This document shows, piece by piece, positions 1-12,100 of a stretch of DNA of 64,000 nucleotides. The notes beneath the pieces were generated by a model. The model saw only the letters and a list, made by a program, of their open reading frames with translations. It was not told the origin of the DNA and did no database searches. The translations under genes were made by a program, and so were the position numbers. The DNA is taken from the NCBI GenBank assembly GCA_014204435.1, contig JACHLF010000003.1, positions 310,001 to 374,000 on the forward strand, read 5' to 3'. This DNA is from Mycobacteroides chelonae (lineage in GTDB: Bacteria; Actinomycetota; Actinomycetes; Mycobacteriales; Mycobacteriaceae). Position 1 is the first letter of the stretch. Each line of letters begins with the position of its first letter.

Positions 1-1
1 C

Positions 2-2956
2 GGATTGCCGGCAGAGCTGGAAGTCGAACGCCAGCTGGGCATCACCGATAAGTCTCAGATCGATTCGATGGGCATCGCCGAGTTCAACGATGCGTGCCGC
101 GAATCGGTGCTGCGCTACACCAAGGAATGGCGCGAGTACGTGACTCGGCAAGCACGCTGGGTGGACTTCGACCACGATTACAAGACGCTCGACCTGACCT
201 TCATGGAGTCGGTGATCTGGGCGTTCAAACAGTTGTGGGACAAGGGTTTGGCGTACGAGGGATACCGCGTGCTGCCGTACTGCTGGCGTGACGAGACACC
301 GCTGTCCAACCACGAGCTGCGCATGGACGACGACGTGTACCAGAGTCGTCAGGACCCCGCGGTCACCGTCGGTTACCGGATCGTGGGCAACGAGAACACG
401 CGGTGGGCGACACTCGACGGTGCGCGCCTGCTGATCTGGACCACCACTCCGTGGACCCTGCCTTCGAACCTGGCGGTCGCGGTGAACCCGGAGGTCACCT
501 ATGCGGTGGTGAAGCCCGAAGACTCCGAGGACCGTTATCTGTTGGCGCAGGCGCGGGTTGGGGCGTACGCCCGTGAGCTGGGCGAAGAGCCGACGGTGTT
601 GGACACCTACACGGGTGCCGAGTTGTTGGGTATGCGGTACGTCCCGCCGTTCCCGTACTTCCAGCAGGATGCCGCGCCGAACGCGTTCACCGTGCTTTCC
701 GGGGCTTACGTCACCACCGACGACGGCACCGGCATCGTGCATATGGCACCCGCATACGGTGAGGAGGACAAGAACGTCACCGACAAGGCCGGGATCACGC
801 CGGTCACCCCTGTCGACTCGAAGGGCCGCTTCGATGTCACCGTGCCCGACTACGAGGGGCAGCAGGTATTCGATGCCAACGCGCAGATCATCAAGGATCT
901 CAAGAATGGCACCGGCTCGGCCGCGGCCAACGGCGCGGTCTTGTTGCGCCATGAGACTTATGACCACTCCTACCCGCACTGCTGGCGCTGCCGTAACCCG
1001 TTGATCTACCGGGCGGTGTCGTCCTGGTTCATCAAGGTGACCGAATTCCGGGATCGAATGGTCGAACTCAACGAGCAGATCACCTGGTATCCAGAGCACG
1101 TCAAGCACGGCCAGTTCGGTAAATGGCTGGAAGGTGCACGCGACTGGTCTGTTTCGCGTAACCGCTACTGGGGCAGCCCGATTCCAGTGTGGAAGTCCGA
1201 CGATCCCGCATACCCACGCATCGACGTCTACGGAAGCCTGGATGAGCTGGAGCGGGACTTCGGCGTGCGGCCGACCAACCTGCACCGGCCCTACATCGAC
1301 GAGCTGACCCGCCCGAATCCCGACGACCCCACCGGCAAGTCCACCATGCGCCGTATCCCGGACATCTTCGATGTCTGGTTCGACTCGGGCTCAATGCCTT
1401 ACGCGCAGGTGCACTACCCGTTCGAGAACGCCGAGTGGTTCGAAAAGCACTTCCCGGCCGACTTCATCGTCGAGTACATCGGCCAAACCCGCGGCTGGTT
1501 CTACGTCATGCATGTGCTGGCGACCGCGCTGTTCGACCGGCCCGCGTTCAGAACCTGTGTGTCACATGGCATCGTGCTGGGCAACGACGGCCAGAAGATG
1601 AGCAAGTCGTTGCGCAACTACCCGGACGTCAACGAGGTGTTCGATCGCGACGGCTCCGACGCGATGCGGTGGTTCCTCATGGCATCGCCGATCCTGCGCG
1701 GCGGCAATCTGATCGTCACCGAGCAGGGGATCCGTGAGGGCGTGCGGCAGGTCATCCTGCCGTTGTGGAATGCCTGGAGCTTTCTGCAGCTGTACGCGCC
1801 CAAACCCGGCACCTGGCGCACCGACTCGACGCAGGTGCTGGACAAATACATCCTGGCCAAGTTGGCGCAGCTGCGCGAGGACCTCACCAAGTCCATGGAT
1901 GACTGCGACGTCTCCGTGGCGTGCGAGCAGCTGCGTCAATTCACCGACGCACTGACCAATTGGTATGTGCGTCGGTCCCGTTCGCGTTTCTGGGAGGAGG
2001 ATGCGGACGCCATCGACACCCTGCACACCGTGCTGGAGACGACATGCAGGCTGGCCGCTCCGCTGCTTCCGTTGACCACCGAGGTCATCTGGCGCGGACT
2101 GACCGGAGAGCGGTCGGTGCACCTGACGGACTGGGTCTCCGAATCGGTGTTGCCCGCGGATCCGGCGCTGGTCGCCGCGATGGACGAGGTGCGAAAAGTC
2201 GCCTCGACCGGGTCTTCCTTGCGCAAGGCCAAGAAGCTGCGGGTGCGGTTGCCGCTGCTCAAGCTGACCGTGGCGGTGCCCGACCCCAAGCGACTGGAGC
2301 CTTACACCGCGCTCATCGCCGACGAGCTCAACGTGAAATCCGTTGAACTGAACGATGATATCGCGGCCTATGGCAAGTTTGAGCTGACGGTCAACGCGCG
2401 GGCCGCCGGTCCCCGTCTGGGTAAGGACGTGCAGACCGTCATCCGCGCGGTCAAGGCCGGTGACTGGGCGCAACAGGCCGACGGCACCGTCGTCGCCGCG
2501 GGAATCACCCTGCAGGAGGGTGAGTTCGATTCGAAACTGGTGGCCGCGGAGCCGGATTCCACGGCGGCGCTTCCCGAAGGCGGGGGATTGGTCATCCTCG
2601 ACGACACCGTCACCGAGGAGTTGGAGGCCGAGGGCTGGGCGCGCGACCGTATTCGCGAGATCCAAGAGTTCCGTCGGGAACAGGGACTCAATGTCTCCGA
2701 TCGGATTCATGTGACGTTCTGGGTGGATACGTTGCCTGCAGGGTGGGACGACTCGCTTCGCGATTTGATTGCCGGTGAGGTATTGGCAACACAGTTCGAG
2801 CTGTTGGAGGATCCCAACATGGAGTTTCGTCCGCTGTCGGCGGCCGCTGAGGCAATCGATCTCATTGGTGGTGCGATTGAATACAGCGCTGATGTTCCGG
2901 TATTTAGGCTGAACAGCCAGTATCGGATCAAGATGGAGAAGGCTCTCGCAACGTAG
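2..2956 (+). CDS. ileS: Isoleucyl-tRNA synthetase, 5' end outside the window
   Basis: Class I aminoacyl-tRNA synthetase that charges tRNA-Ile in the cytoplasm. About 985 codons are visible; the family is near 1040 residues, so the N-terminal HIGH signature lies upstream of the window and no true start is present (the TTG at 5 is not a start). The CP1 editing region spans roughly the first half. The KMSKS catalytic loop (QKMSKSLRN) is at about 1593-1619, and the segment [20 protein letters not shown] near 1135-1194 is typical of the catalytic core. The sequence style (FDVWFDSGS) fits the eukaryote-like IleS of mycobacteria. The order ileS-dinB-ansA matches M. tuberculosis. Any T-box leader would be off-window. 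Confidence 0.97.
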   Translation, partial: GLPAELEVERQLGITDKSQIDSMGIAEFNDACRESVLRYTKEWREYVTRQARWVDFDHDYKTLDLTFMESVIWAFKQLWDKGLAYEGYRVLPYCWRDETPLSNHELRMDDDVYQSRQDPAVTVGYRIVGNENTRWATLDGARLLIWTTTPWTLPSNLAVAVNPEVTYAVVKPEDSEDRYLLAQARVGAYARELGEEPTVLDTYTGAELLGMRYVPPFPYFQQDAAPNAFTVLSGAYVTTDDGTGIVHMAPAYGEEDKNVTDKAGITPVTPVDSKGRFDVTVPDYEGQQVFDANAQIIKDLKNGTGSAAANGAVLLRHETYDHSYPHCWRCRNPLIYRAVSSWFIKVTEFRDRMVELNEQITWYPEHVKHGQFGKWLEGARDWSVSRNRYWGSPIPVWKSDDPAYPRIDVYGSLDELERDFGVRPTNLHRPYIDELTRPNPDDPTGKSTMRRIPDIFDVWFDSGSMPYAQVHYPFENAEWFEKHFPADFIVEYIGQTRGWFYVMHVLATALFDRPAFRTCVSHGIVLGNDGQKMSKSLRNYPDVNEVFDRDGSDAMRWFLMASPILRGGNLIVTEQGIREGVRQVILPLWNAWSFLQLYAPKPGTWRTDSTQVLDKYILAKLAQLREDLTKSMDDCDVSVACEQLRQFTDALTNWYVRRSRSRFWEEDADAIDTLHTVLETTCRLAAPLLPLTTEVIWRGLTGERSVHLTDWVSESVLPADPALVAAMDEVRKVASTGSSLRKAKKLRVRLPLLKLTVAVPDPKRLEPYTALIADELNVKSVELNDDIAAYGKFELTVNARAAGPRLGKDVQTVIRAVKAGDWAQQADGTVVAAGITLQEGEFDSKLVAAEPDSTAALPEGGGLVILDDTVTEELEAEGWARDRIREIQEFRREQGLNVSDRIHVTFWVDTLPAGWDDSLRDLIAGEVLATQFELLEDPNMEFRPLSAAAEAIDLIGGAIEYSADVPVFRLNSQYRIKMEKALAT

Positions 2957-2970
2957 CCCTGAGATTTGCA

Positions 2971-3030
2971 GTCGAGTGTGCGAATCATGGTGAAATTCAT
3001 GGGAAAATCGACAGAATTCGCACACTCGAC
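2971..3030. repeat. Inverted repeat with 15-bp perfect arms just after ileS
   Basis: The arm GTCGAGTGTGCGAAT at 2971-2985 is the exact reverse complement of ATTCGCACACTCGAC at 3016-3030, with a 30-nt loop. It starts 14 bp after the ileS stop. It could act as a transcription terminator for ileS, although no T-tract follows, or be a copy of a dispersed palindromic element. Confidence 0.75.
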
Positions 3031-3042
3031 CGAGGCGAAGCC

Positions 3043-3474
3043 TTAGGCCGCCTTCACGGCCCACCAGCACTGGTTGCCACCGTCGAGCTGATGATCGATA
3101 TCGGTGAACCCCGCCGCGCGCCGGCGATCCGGCAGCAAGGGTGTCGGCACGTAATGCAGCATGGTGAAGCACACCACGGAGCTGAGGCGGTCGGTGTCCA
3201 AGCCCATCTCGGTGCCATCGCTCTGGAATACTGTCGTCTGATCGCCGTAAAGCCGTAGAGCGGTTGCCGTCGCGCGGCCTTGTCTCAGCGATCTCCACTG
3301 CGGTGAGTTGCGGTGTGCGCTTGGTCAGCACATGCAGGTTCGCGTCGTAGCCGGGACCGATCTTCAGGGTATTGGCTACGAGCTCGACTCCTTCCAGGGC
3401 CCGCGGGGGAGCTGCGACTCGGTTTTGCGTGCCCACATCTCCGAGCTACAGCACCAACGGCGCACCAGATTCAT
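3043..3474 (-). pseudogene. Broken SAM-dependent methyltransferase
   Basis: I reconstruct a class I methyltransferase of the small mycobacterial type by following homology across frames. The N-terminus (MNLVRRWCCSSEMWARKTE) starts at 3474. It continues in a second frame with the SAM-binding region (ANTLKIGPGYDANLHVLTKR), then in a third frame with SSVVCFTMLHYVPTPLLPDR. The reading then jumps to the C-terminal AAGFTDIDHQL, so the usual segment between them (the LFAEAARVLRPGG-type strand) is deleted. At least two frameshifts plus an internal deletion leave about 430 bp of a gene normally near 600 bp. It ends with TAA at 3043-3045. It sits convergent to ileS and divergent from dinB. The enzyme identity is clear at family level only; the substrate is unknown. 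Confidence 0.8.
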
Positions 3475-3572
3475 TGCCATGACATCAGGCTGGGGATGCG
3501 ACCGCTGTCCGAGTAGCGTGATTTGGTCATTCCTTGTGGAGGTTCGGTCACGGGGTTGTCAGAGCTGGGCCA

Positions 3573-3578
3573 TACGAT
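3573..3578 (+). promoter_or_regulatory. Candidate -10 element for a leaderless dinB transcript
   Basis: TACGAT matches the mycobacterial SigA -10 pattern TAnnnT. A start point 6-7 nt downstream would fall on the GTG at 3585, giving a leaderless mRNA, which is common in mycobacteria. No convincing -35 is seen. It helps choose the dinB start. Confidence 0.45.
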
Positions 3579-3584
3579 GAGCGC

Positions 3585-4955
3585 GTGTGTGCTGCCGGTC
3601 GATGGGTTCTGCACCTCGACATGGACGCGTTCTTCGCCTCGGTCGAGCAGCTGACCCGGCCGACTCTGCGTGATCGTCCGGTCCTGGTCGGCGGTACTGG
3701 AGGTCGGGGCGTGGTGGCCGGCGCGAGTTACGAGGCCCGGGTCTTCGGTGCGCGCTCGGCCATGCCCATGCACCAGGCGCGGCGTCTCGTGGGCGTCAGT
3801 GCCGTCGTCCTTCCGCCGCGTGGCGCGGTCTACGGCGTCGCCAGCCGGCGGGTATTCGCGACCGTGCGGTCCATGATCCCCGTGCTCGAACAACTGTCCT
3901 TCGACGAGGCCTTTGGCGAGCCTGCTGAACTAACCGGAGCCACAACCGAATCGGTGACCGAGTACGTCGCCGAGCTGCGCACGCGGGTGCTCGCCGAAAC
4001 CGGTTTGACCGCATCCGTCGGGGCGGGGTCCGGTAAACAGATCGCCAAGATCGCCTCGGGGCTGGCCAAGCCCGATGGCGTGCGGATCATCGCGCCCGAG
4101 GAGCAACGGTCACTGCTCGACGACCTCCCGGTGCGTAAGTTGTGGGGGATCGGGCCCGTAGCCGAAGAACGACTGCACCGGTTGGGAATCGACACCATCG
4201 GTCAGTTCGCGGCACTGCAGACCAGCGAGGTGGCTTCGGTGCTCGGCGGCACGATCGGTCCCGCGCTGCACCAACTCGCACGTGGGATCGATGAACGCCC
4301 GGTGGCCGAACGTGCGGAAACCAAACAGATCAGTGCCGAGTCGACTTTCCCCGACGACCTGACAACCCTTGAGCAGCTTCGCGAAGCCATCGAGCCGATC
4401 GGCGCGCACGCGCATCGGAGGCTCGTCAAACACGGACGCGGGGTGCGCACCGTCACTGTGAAACTGCGCCGCTCGGATATGAGCATCCTGACCAGATCGG
4501 CGACCCTGCCCTACGCCACCACCGAACGCGCGGTGCTCATGTCTGCGGCGCGGCGGCTGCTGCTGGACCCCGTCGAAATCGGCCCCATTCGTCTTGTCGG
4601 ATTGGGATTCTCGGGCTTCTCCGATGTGCAGCAGACCTCACTTTTCCCCGACTTGGACCAGGGCGAGTCCGTCGCGGAAACCGATGAGACGCCGTCGGCC
4701 GCGCAACCGCAGGCCCCGCGCGCCGCGAGCTGGGGCGTCGGCGATGACGTCGAACACCCCGAGTTCGGTCACGGCTGGATCCAGGGCACCGGACATGGCG
4801 TCATGACCGTGAGATTCGAGACTCGCAGCAGTGGTGCGGGCATCGCGCGCACCTTCGCGGTCGACGATCCGGGTATCGCCCGCGCTGATCCGGTGGCGAG
4901 CCTGGACTGGGCCGAGGAGTCAGCCGAGCCGCTCGACGACGGAGACGAGATCTGA
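3585..4955 (+). CDS. dinB: DNA polymerase IV (Y-family, DinB1/DinX type)
   Basis: Error-prone translesion DNA polymerase. From GTG 3585 the product is 456 aa. The palm motif [13 protein letters not shown] supplies the first catalytic Asp (about D12) and SFDEAF the second acidic pair (D107-E108). The thumb and little-finger domains follow. A clear beta-clamp binding peptide QTSLF lies at about residues 350-354. After it comes an extra C-terminal domain (about 385-445, starting [17 protein letters not shown]) resembling the Tudor-like tail of PcrA/UvrD helicases, as in mycobacterial DinB1. The ATG at 3577 is in another frame. The 3' end overlaps convergent ansA by 36 bp. Confidence 0.93.
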   Translation: MCAAGRWVLHLDMDAFFASVEQLTRPTLRDRPVLVGGTGGRGVVAGASYEARVFGARSAMPMHQARRLVGVSAVVLPPRGAVYGVASRRVFATVRSMIPVLEQLSFDEAFGEPAELTGATTESVTEYVAELRTRVLAETGLTASVGAGSGKQIAKIASGLAKPDGVRIIAPEEQRSLLDDLPVRKLWGIGPVAEERLHRLGIDTIGQFAALQTSEVASVLGGTIGPALHQLARGIDERPVAERAETKQISAESTFPDDLTTLEQLREAIEPIGAHAHRRLVKHGRGVRTVTVKLRRSDMSILTRSATLPYATTERAVLMSAARRLLLDPVEIGPIRLVGLGFSGFSDVQQTSLFPDLDQGESVAETDETPSAAQPQAPRAASWGVGDDVEHPEFGHGWIQGTGHGVMTVRFETRSSGAGIARTFAVDDPGIARADPVASLDWAEESAEPLDDGDEI

Positions 4956-5897
4956 CCCGGTGGCCAGCGCAGCCATGCACAGCACCCGGGCCTGCCCGGA
5001 ACGCAGATGCGACACCGTTACCGCGCCCGCGTCGACCAGCTTCTGCCCCGGGGCATACCCGGGGGTCAGCGTCCCGCCCGGTACGCGGGTGGTCACCAGC
5101 ACGGGGATGCCATTGGCGACGTGGCGCGAAACCGCCTCGATGACAACGTCATTGGCGTTGCCTGCGCCCAGAGCTTCCAGCACCAGGCCCTGGGCACCGG
5201 CCTGCGCGTAGGCATCGAGGGCCACCGCATCGGCACCCGGATAAAGGCTCACGACGTCGACACGGGGCAGCGCGGCGCGCGTCACGGTGCCCAGAAAGAC
5301 CGGCGGTGTGTCGGCATGGCGCAGAAACACCCCATCGCGGACCTGCCCGATGGGTGCAACGCCGGCAAATCCGGCCAGGGCGGCCAAGTCGACCTTGCGG
5401 ATGCCTGCCGCCGGATACACCTGACCAGCAAAGCAGACCACCACGCCCAGCGCTGCGCCGGTCGCGGCCACCGTGAACGCATCACGTAGATTGCCCGGCC
5501 CGTCGGACTCCGGGTGGTCACCGCTGCGTTGCGCTCCGGTGAGCACGACGGGGACAGGCACCGAACACGTCAGTGCCAGCCACAGCGCGGTCTCTTCAAG
5601 AGTGTCTGTGCCGTGCGCGATGACGATTCCGGTGGCGCCGTGTGCGACATGTCCGCGGACCGCGGCCGCGATCTGTTGCCAGCGCTGGGGCGTCATTTCC
5701 GCGCTGTCGACGGATATCAGGTCGTCGACGACCACATCGCCAGAGCCGGACGCCGCCAGCAGATCACCACCCGAGCTGCTGTGCCGGGCGATACCGTCGC
5801 TGTCCACCTCGGTCGCGATGGTTCCGCCGGTCGTCAGCAGCACAACGGTCGGTGATGAGTCTCTAGGGGGAAGAACATCGGGCACAGCGGCGATCAT
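4920..5897 (-). CDS. ansA: L-asparaginase
   Basis: Hydrolyses L-asparagine to aspartate and ammonia; in mycobacteria the homologue contributes to nitrogen assimilation and acid resistance. It has the type I/II asparaginase signatures: [11 protein letters not shown] near residues 20-30, carrying the nucleophilic Thr, and [14 protein letters not shown] with the second Thr-Asp pair. At 325 aa it fits the family. The reading frame is open upstream to 5993, but ATG 5897 is preferred because the longer form would run across the lspA start. The 3' end overlaps dinB on the opposite strand; the 5' end faces lspA about 50 bp away, so the two genes share a divergent promoter region. Confidence 0.93.
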   Translation of the reverse strand: MIAAVPDVLPPRDSSPTVVLLTTGGTIATEVDSDGIARHSSSGGDLLAASGSGDVVVDDLISVDSAEMTPQRWQQIAAAVRGHVAHGATGIVIAHGTDTLEETALWLALTCSVPVPVVLTGAQRSGDHPESDGPGNLRDAFTVAATGAALGVVVCFAGQVYPAAGIRKVDLAALAGFAGVAPIGQVRDGVFLRHADTPPVFLGTVTRAALPRVDVVSLYPGADAVALDAYAQAGAQGLVLEALGAGNANDVVIEAVSRHVANGIPVLVTTRVPGGTLTPGYAPGQKLVDAGAVTVSHLRSGQARVLCMAALATGSDLVSVVERLG

Positions 5898-5947
5898 CGC
5901 AGACAGGCCGCGTAATGCACCGCGTTGAGTAGGGGATGATGGGGGAC

Positions 5948-6565
5948 GTGAGTGACGAGCCCGGAACCGCCCCACAGCCCCAGCGGCGGACAAAACTGCT
6001 GCTCATCGTAGCGGCGGTGGTGCTCGCGGTCGATGTGGTGACCAAGGTCCTTGCCGTCAAACTGCTCCAACCGGGGAAACCCGTGCCCATCATCGGCGAT
6101 ACCGTGACCTGGACGCTGGTGCGCAACTCGGGCGCGGCGTTCTCGTTCGCCACCGGCTACACCTGGGTCCTGACCCTGATCGCGATATCGGTGGTGGTGG
6201 GAATCCTGCTGATCGGTCGTCGGTTGGTCTCGACGTGGTGGGCAATCGGCTTGGGCATGATTCTCGGCGGCGCTCTGGGCAATCTGGTCGACAGGTTCTT
6301 CCGCGGACCAGGTCCGCTGCGCGGCCACGTGGTCGACTTCCTGTCGGTGGGGTGGTGGCCGGTTTTCAACGTCGCCGACCCGTCAGTGGTGGGTGGAGCG
6401 ATTCTGCTGGTGGCGCTGTCCTTGTTCGGATACGACTACGACCGCGAGGGCCGCACCACGCGAGCAGTCTCCGGCGACCAGTCTCCGGACGCATCGGCGA
6501 ACTTCGGTCCCGAGCCTGACCCCGAGGGCGCCGACGCGCAGGCATCCCAGACCAAGCCGTCATGA
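5948..6565 (+). CDS. lspA: Lipoprotein signal peptidase II
   Basis: Integral membrane aspartyl protease that cleaves the signal peptide of diacylglyceryl-modified prolipoproteins after Lgt has acted (lgt is also in this window). Four hydrophobic segments are visible. The two catalytic Asp residues sit in the conserved GNLVDRFFR (D115) and [11 protein letters not shown] (D144) motifs. I prefer GTG 5948, preceded by GGGGGAC, because its start (SDEPG) resembles the M. tuberculosis protein; in-frame ATGs at 5936 and 5939 are alternatives. A hydrophilic, acidic C-terminal tail of about 45 residues follows the last helix. Its stop overlaps the next ATG (ATGA), suggesting translational coupling. Confidence 0.95.
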   Translation: MSDEPGTAPQPQRRTKLLLIVAAVVLAVDVVTKVLAVKLLQPGKPVPIIGDTVTWTLVRNSGAAFSFATGYTWVLTLIAISVVVGILLIGRRLVSTWWAIGLGMILGGALGNLVDRFFRGPGPLRGHVVDFLSVGWWPVFNVADPSVVGGAILLVALSLFGYDYDREGRTTRAVSGDQSPDASANFGPEPDPEGADAQASQTKPS

Positions 6566-7479
6566 CATCGCGTTCCCTTCCCGTACCCGACGGTCTGTCC
6601 GGTATGCGAGTCGATGCCGGGCTGGCACGGCTACTGGGACTGTCCCGCACTGCGGCGGCAGCGCTCGCCGAGGAGGGCGCGGTGCTCCTGGACGGGGTCG
6701 CCGTCGCCAAGTCCGAGAAACTCACCGCCGGAACCTGGCTGGAGGTCACGCTTCCCGAGCCCAAGGCCCCACCCGAGAACCGCGTCGAGGCCATCGAGGG
6801 TATGAAGATCCTCTATGCCGATGACGACCTGGTCGCCGTCGACAAGCCTGCGGGTGTCGCGGCGCACGCCTCCGTCGGCTGGACCGGTCCTACCGTGCTC
6901 GGCGGGCTCGCCGCCTCGGGATTTCGGATGACGACCTCCGGTGTGCCGGAACGTAAGGGAATCGTGCACCGGCTGGATGTCGGAACCTCCGGCGTGATGG
7001 TGGTCGCGCTGTCGGAGAAGGCCTACACAGAGCTCAAACGCGCCTTCAAGTACCGCCGTGTGGAGAAGCGCTATCACGCTCTGGTGCAAGGACATCCAGA
7101 CCCGTCCAGCGGCACCATCGACGCGCCCATCGGCCGGCACCGTGGACACGACTGGAAGTTCGCCGTCGTCGAGGACGGCCGTCATTCCATCACCCACTAC
7201 GACACGCTCGAGGCGTTCGTGGCGGCTAGCCTGCTCGATATCCACCTGGAGACCGGGCGCACGCATCAGATCCGGGTACACTTCTCGGCCATCAAGCATC
7301 CGTGCTGTGGCGACCTGACCTACGGTGCCGATCCGACGCTGGCCGCCAAGCTCGGGCTGGAACGCCAATGGCTGCATGCCAAGTCGCTGGCCTTCGCCCA
7401 CCCTGGCGACGGCCGCTGGATGGAGATAATCAGCGAGTACCCCGACGATCTGGCGCATGCACTCGACGTCCTGCGATGA
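6562..7479 (+). CDS. RluA/RluD-family rRNA pseudouridine synthase
   Basis: Isomerises specific uridines to pseudouridine, probably in 23S rRNA. The 305-aa protein has an N-terminal S4-like RNA-binding domain (about residues 14-70) and the synthase core. The catalytic motif [11 protein letters not shown] carries the nucleophilic Asp at about residue 139. [15 protein letters not shown] and [10 protein letters not shown] are further family motifs. The start is in an ATGA overlap with lspA, the same arrangement as in M. tuberculosis (Rv1539-Rv1540). The stop overlaps the start of rarD. I cannot tell from sequence which rRNA position is modified, so no specific symbol is given. Confidence 0.92.
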   Translation: MTSRSLPVPDGLSGMRVDAGLARLLGLSRTAAAALAEEGAVLLDGVAVAKSEKLTAGTWLEVTLPEPKAPPENRVEAIEGMKILYADDDLVAVDKPAGVAAHASVGWTGPTVLGGLAASGFRMTTSGVPERKGIVHRLDVGTSGVMVVALSEKAYTELKRAFKYRRVEKRYHALVQGHPDPSSGTIDAPIGRHRGHDWKFAVVEDGRHSITHYDTLEAFVAASLLDIHLETGRTHQIRVHFSAIKHPCCGDLTYGADPTLAAKLGLERQWLHAKSLAFAHPGDGRWMEIISEYPDDLAHALDVLR

Positions 7480-8444
7480 TCGCGGTCCTGACGACCGCTG
7501 AACAGAACCGCCGCCTGAAGTCCGGGCACCTGTTCGGGGCTGGCGCCTATCTGATGTGGGGTCTGTTCCCGGCGTTCTTTCCGCTGCTGGAACCGGCGAG
7601 CGCGGTCGAGATTCTGGCACACCGCATGATCTGGACGCTGCTACTGATGGTCATCGTCGTCGCGGTGTCGCGACGACTGCGCCACCTGGTCACCATGGGG
7701 CCGCGGAATTGGGGTCTGCTGGTCGGCGCGTCGGTTCTCATCGCCCTCAACTGGGGTGTCTACATCTACGCCGTCAACTCCGGGCATGTGCTGGACGCCG
7801 CGCTGGGGTACTTCATCAACCCGTTGGTCACGGTGCTGCTGGGTGTGCTGATCTTCCGGGAGCCGCTCAGCCGGTGGCAGATGCTGGCCCTGGTGTTGGC
7901 GTTCACCGCGGTGGCGGTGCTCACGGTCAACTACCGGCAGCTGCCGGTCATCACGTTGATCCTGGCCGTCTCGTTCGCGGGCTATGGGGCCATCAAGAAA
8001 ACCGTGACCGTCGACCCTCGGGTGAGCCTAACCGCCGAGGGCATTGTGGCGGCACCGTTCGCGACTGCCTACCTGGTGTTCCTCGGTGTGGCTGGGCAGC
8101 AGCATTTCCTGGGTTACACGCACGGTCACACGGCACTGATGGTGCTCAGCGGTGTGGTGACGGCACTGCCGTTGCTGCTGTTCGGTATTGCAGCGCAACG
8201 CATTCCGCTGGTGACTCTCGGACTGTTGCAGTACCTGACGCCCACATTGCAGACGCTCTGGGGTGTGCTGGTCACGCATGAGCCGATGCCGCCGGAACGC
8301 TGGGCGGGCTTTGTGTTGATTTGGGCGGCATTGGCGATCTTCACGGTCGACATGGTGCGGGGCTCGCTGATCTCGCGACGCCCGGCGAGCCCACGGGTTA
8401 CGGCTCGGCCGAGCGATACGGCTGTGGGGAGCGGGAGGGACTGA
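7476..8444 (+). CDS. rarD: RarD-type EamA/DMT permease
   Basis: Membrane transporter of the drug/metabolite superfamily; RarD was named for chloramphenicol sensitivity and its substrate is not settled. The start ATG 7476 overlaps the previous stop (ATGA), giving 322 aa. About ten hydrophobic segments are visible, starting with [16 protein letters not shown], the usual RarD opening. Motifs such as [20 protein letters not shown] and YFINPLV are characteristic of the RarD subfamily. A longer open frame back to 7302 lies within the preceding gene and is not used. It appears to be the third gene of the lspA operon. Confidence 0.9.
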   Translation: MIAVLTTAEQNRRLKSGHLFGAGAYLMWGLFPAFFPLLEPASAVEILAHRMIWTLLLMVIVVAVSRRLRHLVTMGPRNWGLLVGASVLIALNWGVYIYAVNSGHVLDAALGYFINPLVTVLLGVLIFREPLSRWQMLALVLAFTAVAVLTVNYRQLPVITLILAVSFAGYGAIKKTVTVDPRVSLTAEGIVAAPFATAYLVFLGVAGQQHFLGYTHGHTALMVLSGVVTALPLLLFGIAAQRIPLVTLGLLQYLTPTLQTLWGVLVTHEPMPPERWAGFVLIWAALAIFTVDMVRGSLISRRPASPRVTARPSDTAVGSGRD

Positions 8445-9054
8445 GTGTTGCGACACACGATCATCGGGGTGGCCGTCGTTGCCACCGCACTGTCCGGCTG
8501 TGCGTCACCCGTGGCGCGGCCCGGTGCGGCGGAGCTGAGGGCCATGGACCCCAGCATCGCGGCCGGGATGGCCAGTGCAATCCCGGTGGAGAGTGCGGTG
8601 CCGGAACCGACGGCGGAGGGCGGGCACCCCGCATTCATATCGTCGGGCAAGGCCAGGGTGACGGTCGACGGCACCGTCGTGAGCATGCCCGGATCGGTCT
8701 ACTGCTTCGTGGACAGGGGACTGACTCGCTTCTGATCAATGCCGGCCCGAAGAAAGTGTCTGGGGGACGCGCGATGGTGGTGCTCGACCAGGAGTCGTTG
8801 GGAGTGCAGATGTTCGATATTCAGACGCACGAACTCGTCATCGTGCTGAACGAGGGGACAACGTCGGCGAGCTGATCAAGACGACCCCCAGTGGCGACGA
8901 CTTTCTCGTCGAGGGGGAGGGATCCGGCTGGAACGCCGGTGTCGTCACGACCATGACCGATGTAATCGATGTCAGCTGCCCGCAGGGCTGGGCCATGGGC
9001 TTAACAGTTGCTGGCGGGGCGTCTGTGACCGCTGTGAATCGGGTAGCTGGATGA
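8445..9054 (+). pseudogene. Frameshifted LpqH-like lipoprotein
   Basis: Starts with GTG directly after the rarD stop. The N-terminus is a good lipoprotein signal peptide with lipobox LSGC (ATALSGCASP), so LspA/Lgt would have processed it. The first frame stops at 8735 after a VTVDG...GSVYC segment typical of the LpqH/19-kDa antigen family. Homology-like sequence continues in a second frame (NAGPKKVSGG...FDIQTHELVIVL, to about 8870), then a third (GELIKTTPSGDDFLVEGEGSGW...IDVSCP), ending with TGA at 9052-9054. Two frameshifts therefore split about 200 codons, the normal family size. A 96-aa truncated lipoprotein could still be made. Confidence 0.7.
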
Positions 9055-9158
9055 GCCCGACGACACACCCCCGACACGCGCGAGTCTGTCAGAGCCTCGC
9101 AATAAACTGACCCCTCTAACGATTGACGGCCGTCCTTGGGTCAGTACGAAAGGCACGT

Positions 9159-12100
9159 GTGAGCTCTTCGAATTCTTCGTTCGTGCACCTGCACAACCAC
9201 ACCGAGTACTCGATGCTCGACGGTGCGGCGAAGATCACGCCGATGCTTGCCGAGGTCGAGCGCCTGGGCATGACGGCGGTCGGTATGACTGACCACGGCA
9301 ACATGTACGGCGCCAGCGAGTTCTACAACGTCGCCACCGCCACCGGGGTCAAGCCGATCATCGGCATCGAGGCGTACATCGCCCCGGCCTCACGATTCGA
9401 CACCAAACGTGTGTTCTGGGGCGATCCGGGCCAGAAGTCCGACGACGTGTCGGGCTCGGGTTCGTATACCCACATGACGATGGTGGCCGAGAACGCGACG
9501 GGCCTGCGCAACCTGTTCAAGCTGTCGTCGCTGGCGTCCTTCGAGGGTCAGCTCGGCAAGTGGGCCCGGATGGATGCCGAGCTCATCGCCGAATATTCCA
9601 GCGGTGTCATCGCCACCACGGGATGTCCCTCCGGTGAGGTGCAGACCAGGCTTCGGCTCGGGCAAGAGAGCGAGGCACTTGCCGCCGCGGCCAAGTGGCA
9701 GGAGATCTTCGGTAAGGACAACTTCTTCCTGGAGCTGATGGATCATGGGCTGTCCATCGAACGCCGGGTGCGCGAGGGCCTGTTGGAGGTGGGCAAGAAG
9801 CTCGGCATACCACCGCTGGCCACCAACGACTGCCACTACGTCACCAAGGACCACGCACACAACCACGAGGCGTTGCTGTGTGTGCAAACCGGCAAGACCA
9901 TGTCGGACCCCACCCGCTTCAAGTTCGATGGTGACGGCTATTACCTCAAGCCGGCATCGGAGATGCGGGATCTGTGGGATGACGCGGTCCCCGGTGCCTG
10001 CGACAACACGCTGCTGATCGCCGAACGCGTCCAGCTCTACGAGGATGTCTGGAACTTCAAGGATCGGATGCCGGTCTTCCCGGTTCCCGAAGGCGAGGAC
10101 CAGGACTCGTGGCTGCGCAAGGAAGTCGATCGGGGCCTGGAGCGCCGGTTCGAGGGTGTTCCCGGCGGAGTGCCCGACGAGTACTTCACCCGTGCTCACT
10201 ACGAGCTCGACGTCATCAAGCAAAAGGGCTTCCCCGCATACTTTCTCGTCGTCGGCGATCTCGTTTCCCATGCCAAAGAGGTGGGCATCCGCGTCGGCCC
10301 CGGCCGTGGGTCTGCGGCGGGCTCGCTCGTCGCCTACGCGCTGGGCATCACGAACATCGACCCGATTCCGCACGGTCTGCTGTTCGAGCGATTCCTCAAC
10401 CCGGAACGGCCGTCGGCACCGGATATCGACATCGACTTCGACGACCGCCGCCGCGGCGAGATGGTTCGCTACGCCACCGAGAAGTGGGGAAGCGACCGGG
10501 TGGCGCAGGTCATCACCTTCGGCACCATCAAGACTAAGGCCGCGCTGAAGGATTCGGCGCGAATCCACTACGGGCAGCCCGGTTTCGCGATCGCAGACCG
10601 CATCACCAAGGCGCTGCCGCCGCCGATCATGGCCAAGGACATCCCGGTGTGGGGCATCACCGATCCCGAGCATGAGCGGTACAAGGAGGCCGCCGAGGTC
10701 CGCACGCTGATCGACACCGATCCGGACGTGCGCACTATTTTCCAGACGGCACGCGGTCTGGAAGGTCTGATCCGCAACGCGGGCGTGCACGCCTGCGCGG
10801 TCATCATGAGTTCGGAGCCACTGACCGAGGCCATCCCGCTGTGGAAGCGCCCACAGGACGGCGCCATCATCACCGGCTGGGACTACCCATCCTGTGAGGC
10901 CATCGGTCTGTTGAAGATGGACTTCCTGGGCCTGCGCAACCTCACCGTCATCGGTGACGCCCTGGACAACATCAAGGCCAACCGCGGGATCGATCTGGAC
11001 CTCGATCACCTGCCGCTCGATGATCCGGCCACCTACGAATTGCTCTCCCGCGGTGACACTCTCGGCGTGTTCCAGCTCGATGGCGGGCCGATGCGGGACC
11101 TGCTGCGGCGCATGCAACCCACCGGGTTCAACGACATCGTCGCGGTGCTGGCGCTATACCGCCCCGGCCCGATGGGTATGAACGCCCACAACGACTACGC
11201 CGACCGTAAGAACGGCCGGCAGCCGATCAAGCCCATTCATCCCGAGCTGGAAGAGCCGCTCAAGGAGATCCTCTCCGAGACGTACGGCTTGATCGTCTAC
11301 CAAGAGCAGATCATGTTCATCGCCCAGAAGGTCGCCTCGTACTCGATGGGTAAGGCCGACGCGCTCCGCAAAGCCATGGGTAAGAAGAAGCTCGAAGTGC
11401 TGGAGGCCGAGTACAAGGGCTTCTACGAGGGCATGACCAACAACGGCTTCTCCGAGAAGGCTGTGAAGGCGTTGTGGGACACCATTCTTCCGTTCGCCGG
11501 CTATGCCTTCAACAAATCTCACGCCGCAGGCTACGGGCTGGTGTCCTTCTGGACGGCCTACCTCAAGGCCAACTATCCGGCCGAATACATGGCCGGACTG
11601 CTGACATCGGTGGGCGATGACAAGGACAAGGCCGCCATCTATCTCGCCGACTGCCGCCGCCTGGGCATCACGGTGTTGCCGCCGGACGTGAACGAGTCCG
11701 TACACAACTTCGCCTCGGTGGGAGAGGACATCCGCTACGGGCTCGGCGGTGTCCGAAATGTCGGTGCCAACGTGGTGCAGTCGCTCATCGCCACTCGCGA
11801 GGAAAAGGGTGCGTTCACCGACTTCTCGGATTACCTGCACAAGATCGACATCGCGGCCTGCAACAAGAAGGTCACGGAATCGCTGGTGAAGGCGGGGGCC
11901 TTCGACTCGCTGGGTCATCCGCGCAAAGGTCTTTTCCTGGTGCAGTCCGACGCCGTCGACTCGGTGCTGGGCACCAAAAAGGCCGAAGCCATGGGACAGT
12001 TCGATCTGTTCGGCGGCAGTGGGGACGACAGCGCGGAGTCTTCGTCTGTGTTTGCGATTAAGGTGCCCGACGACGAATGGGAAGAAAAACACAAGCTGGC

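Noticed and set aside
1562..3436. Long open frame of 624 codons on the minus strand opposite ileS
   Set aside because: Most of it is antisense to the well-supported ileS and has shadow composition; only its first part (above 3250) coincides with the methyltransferase remnant.
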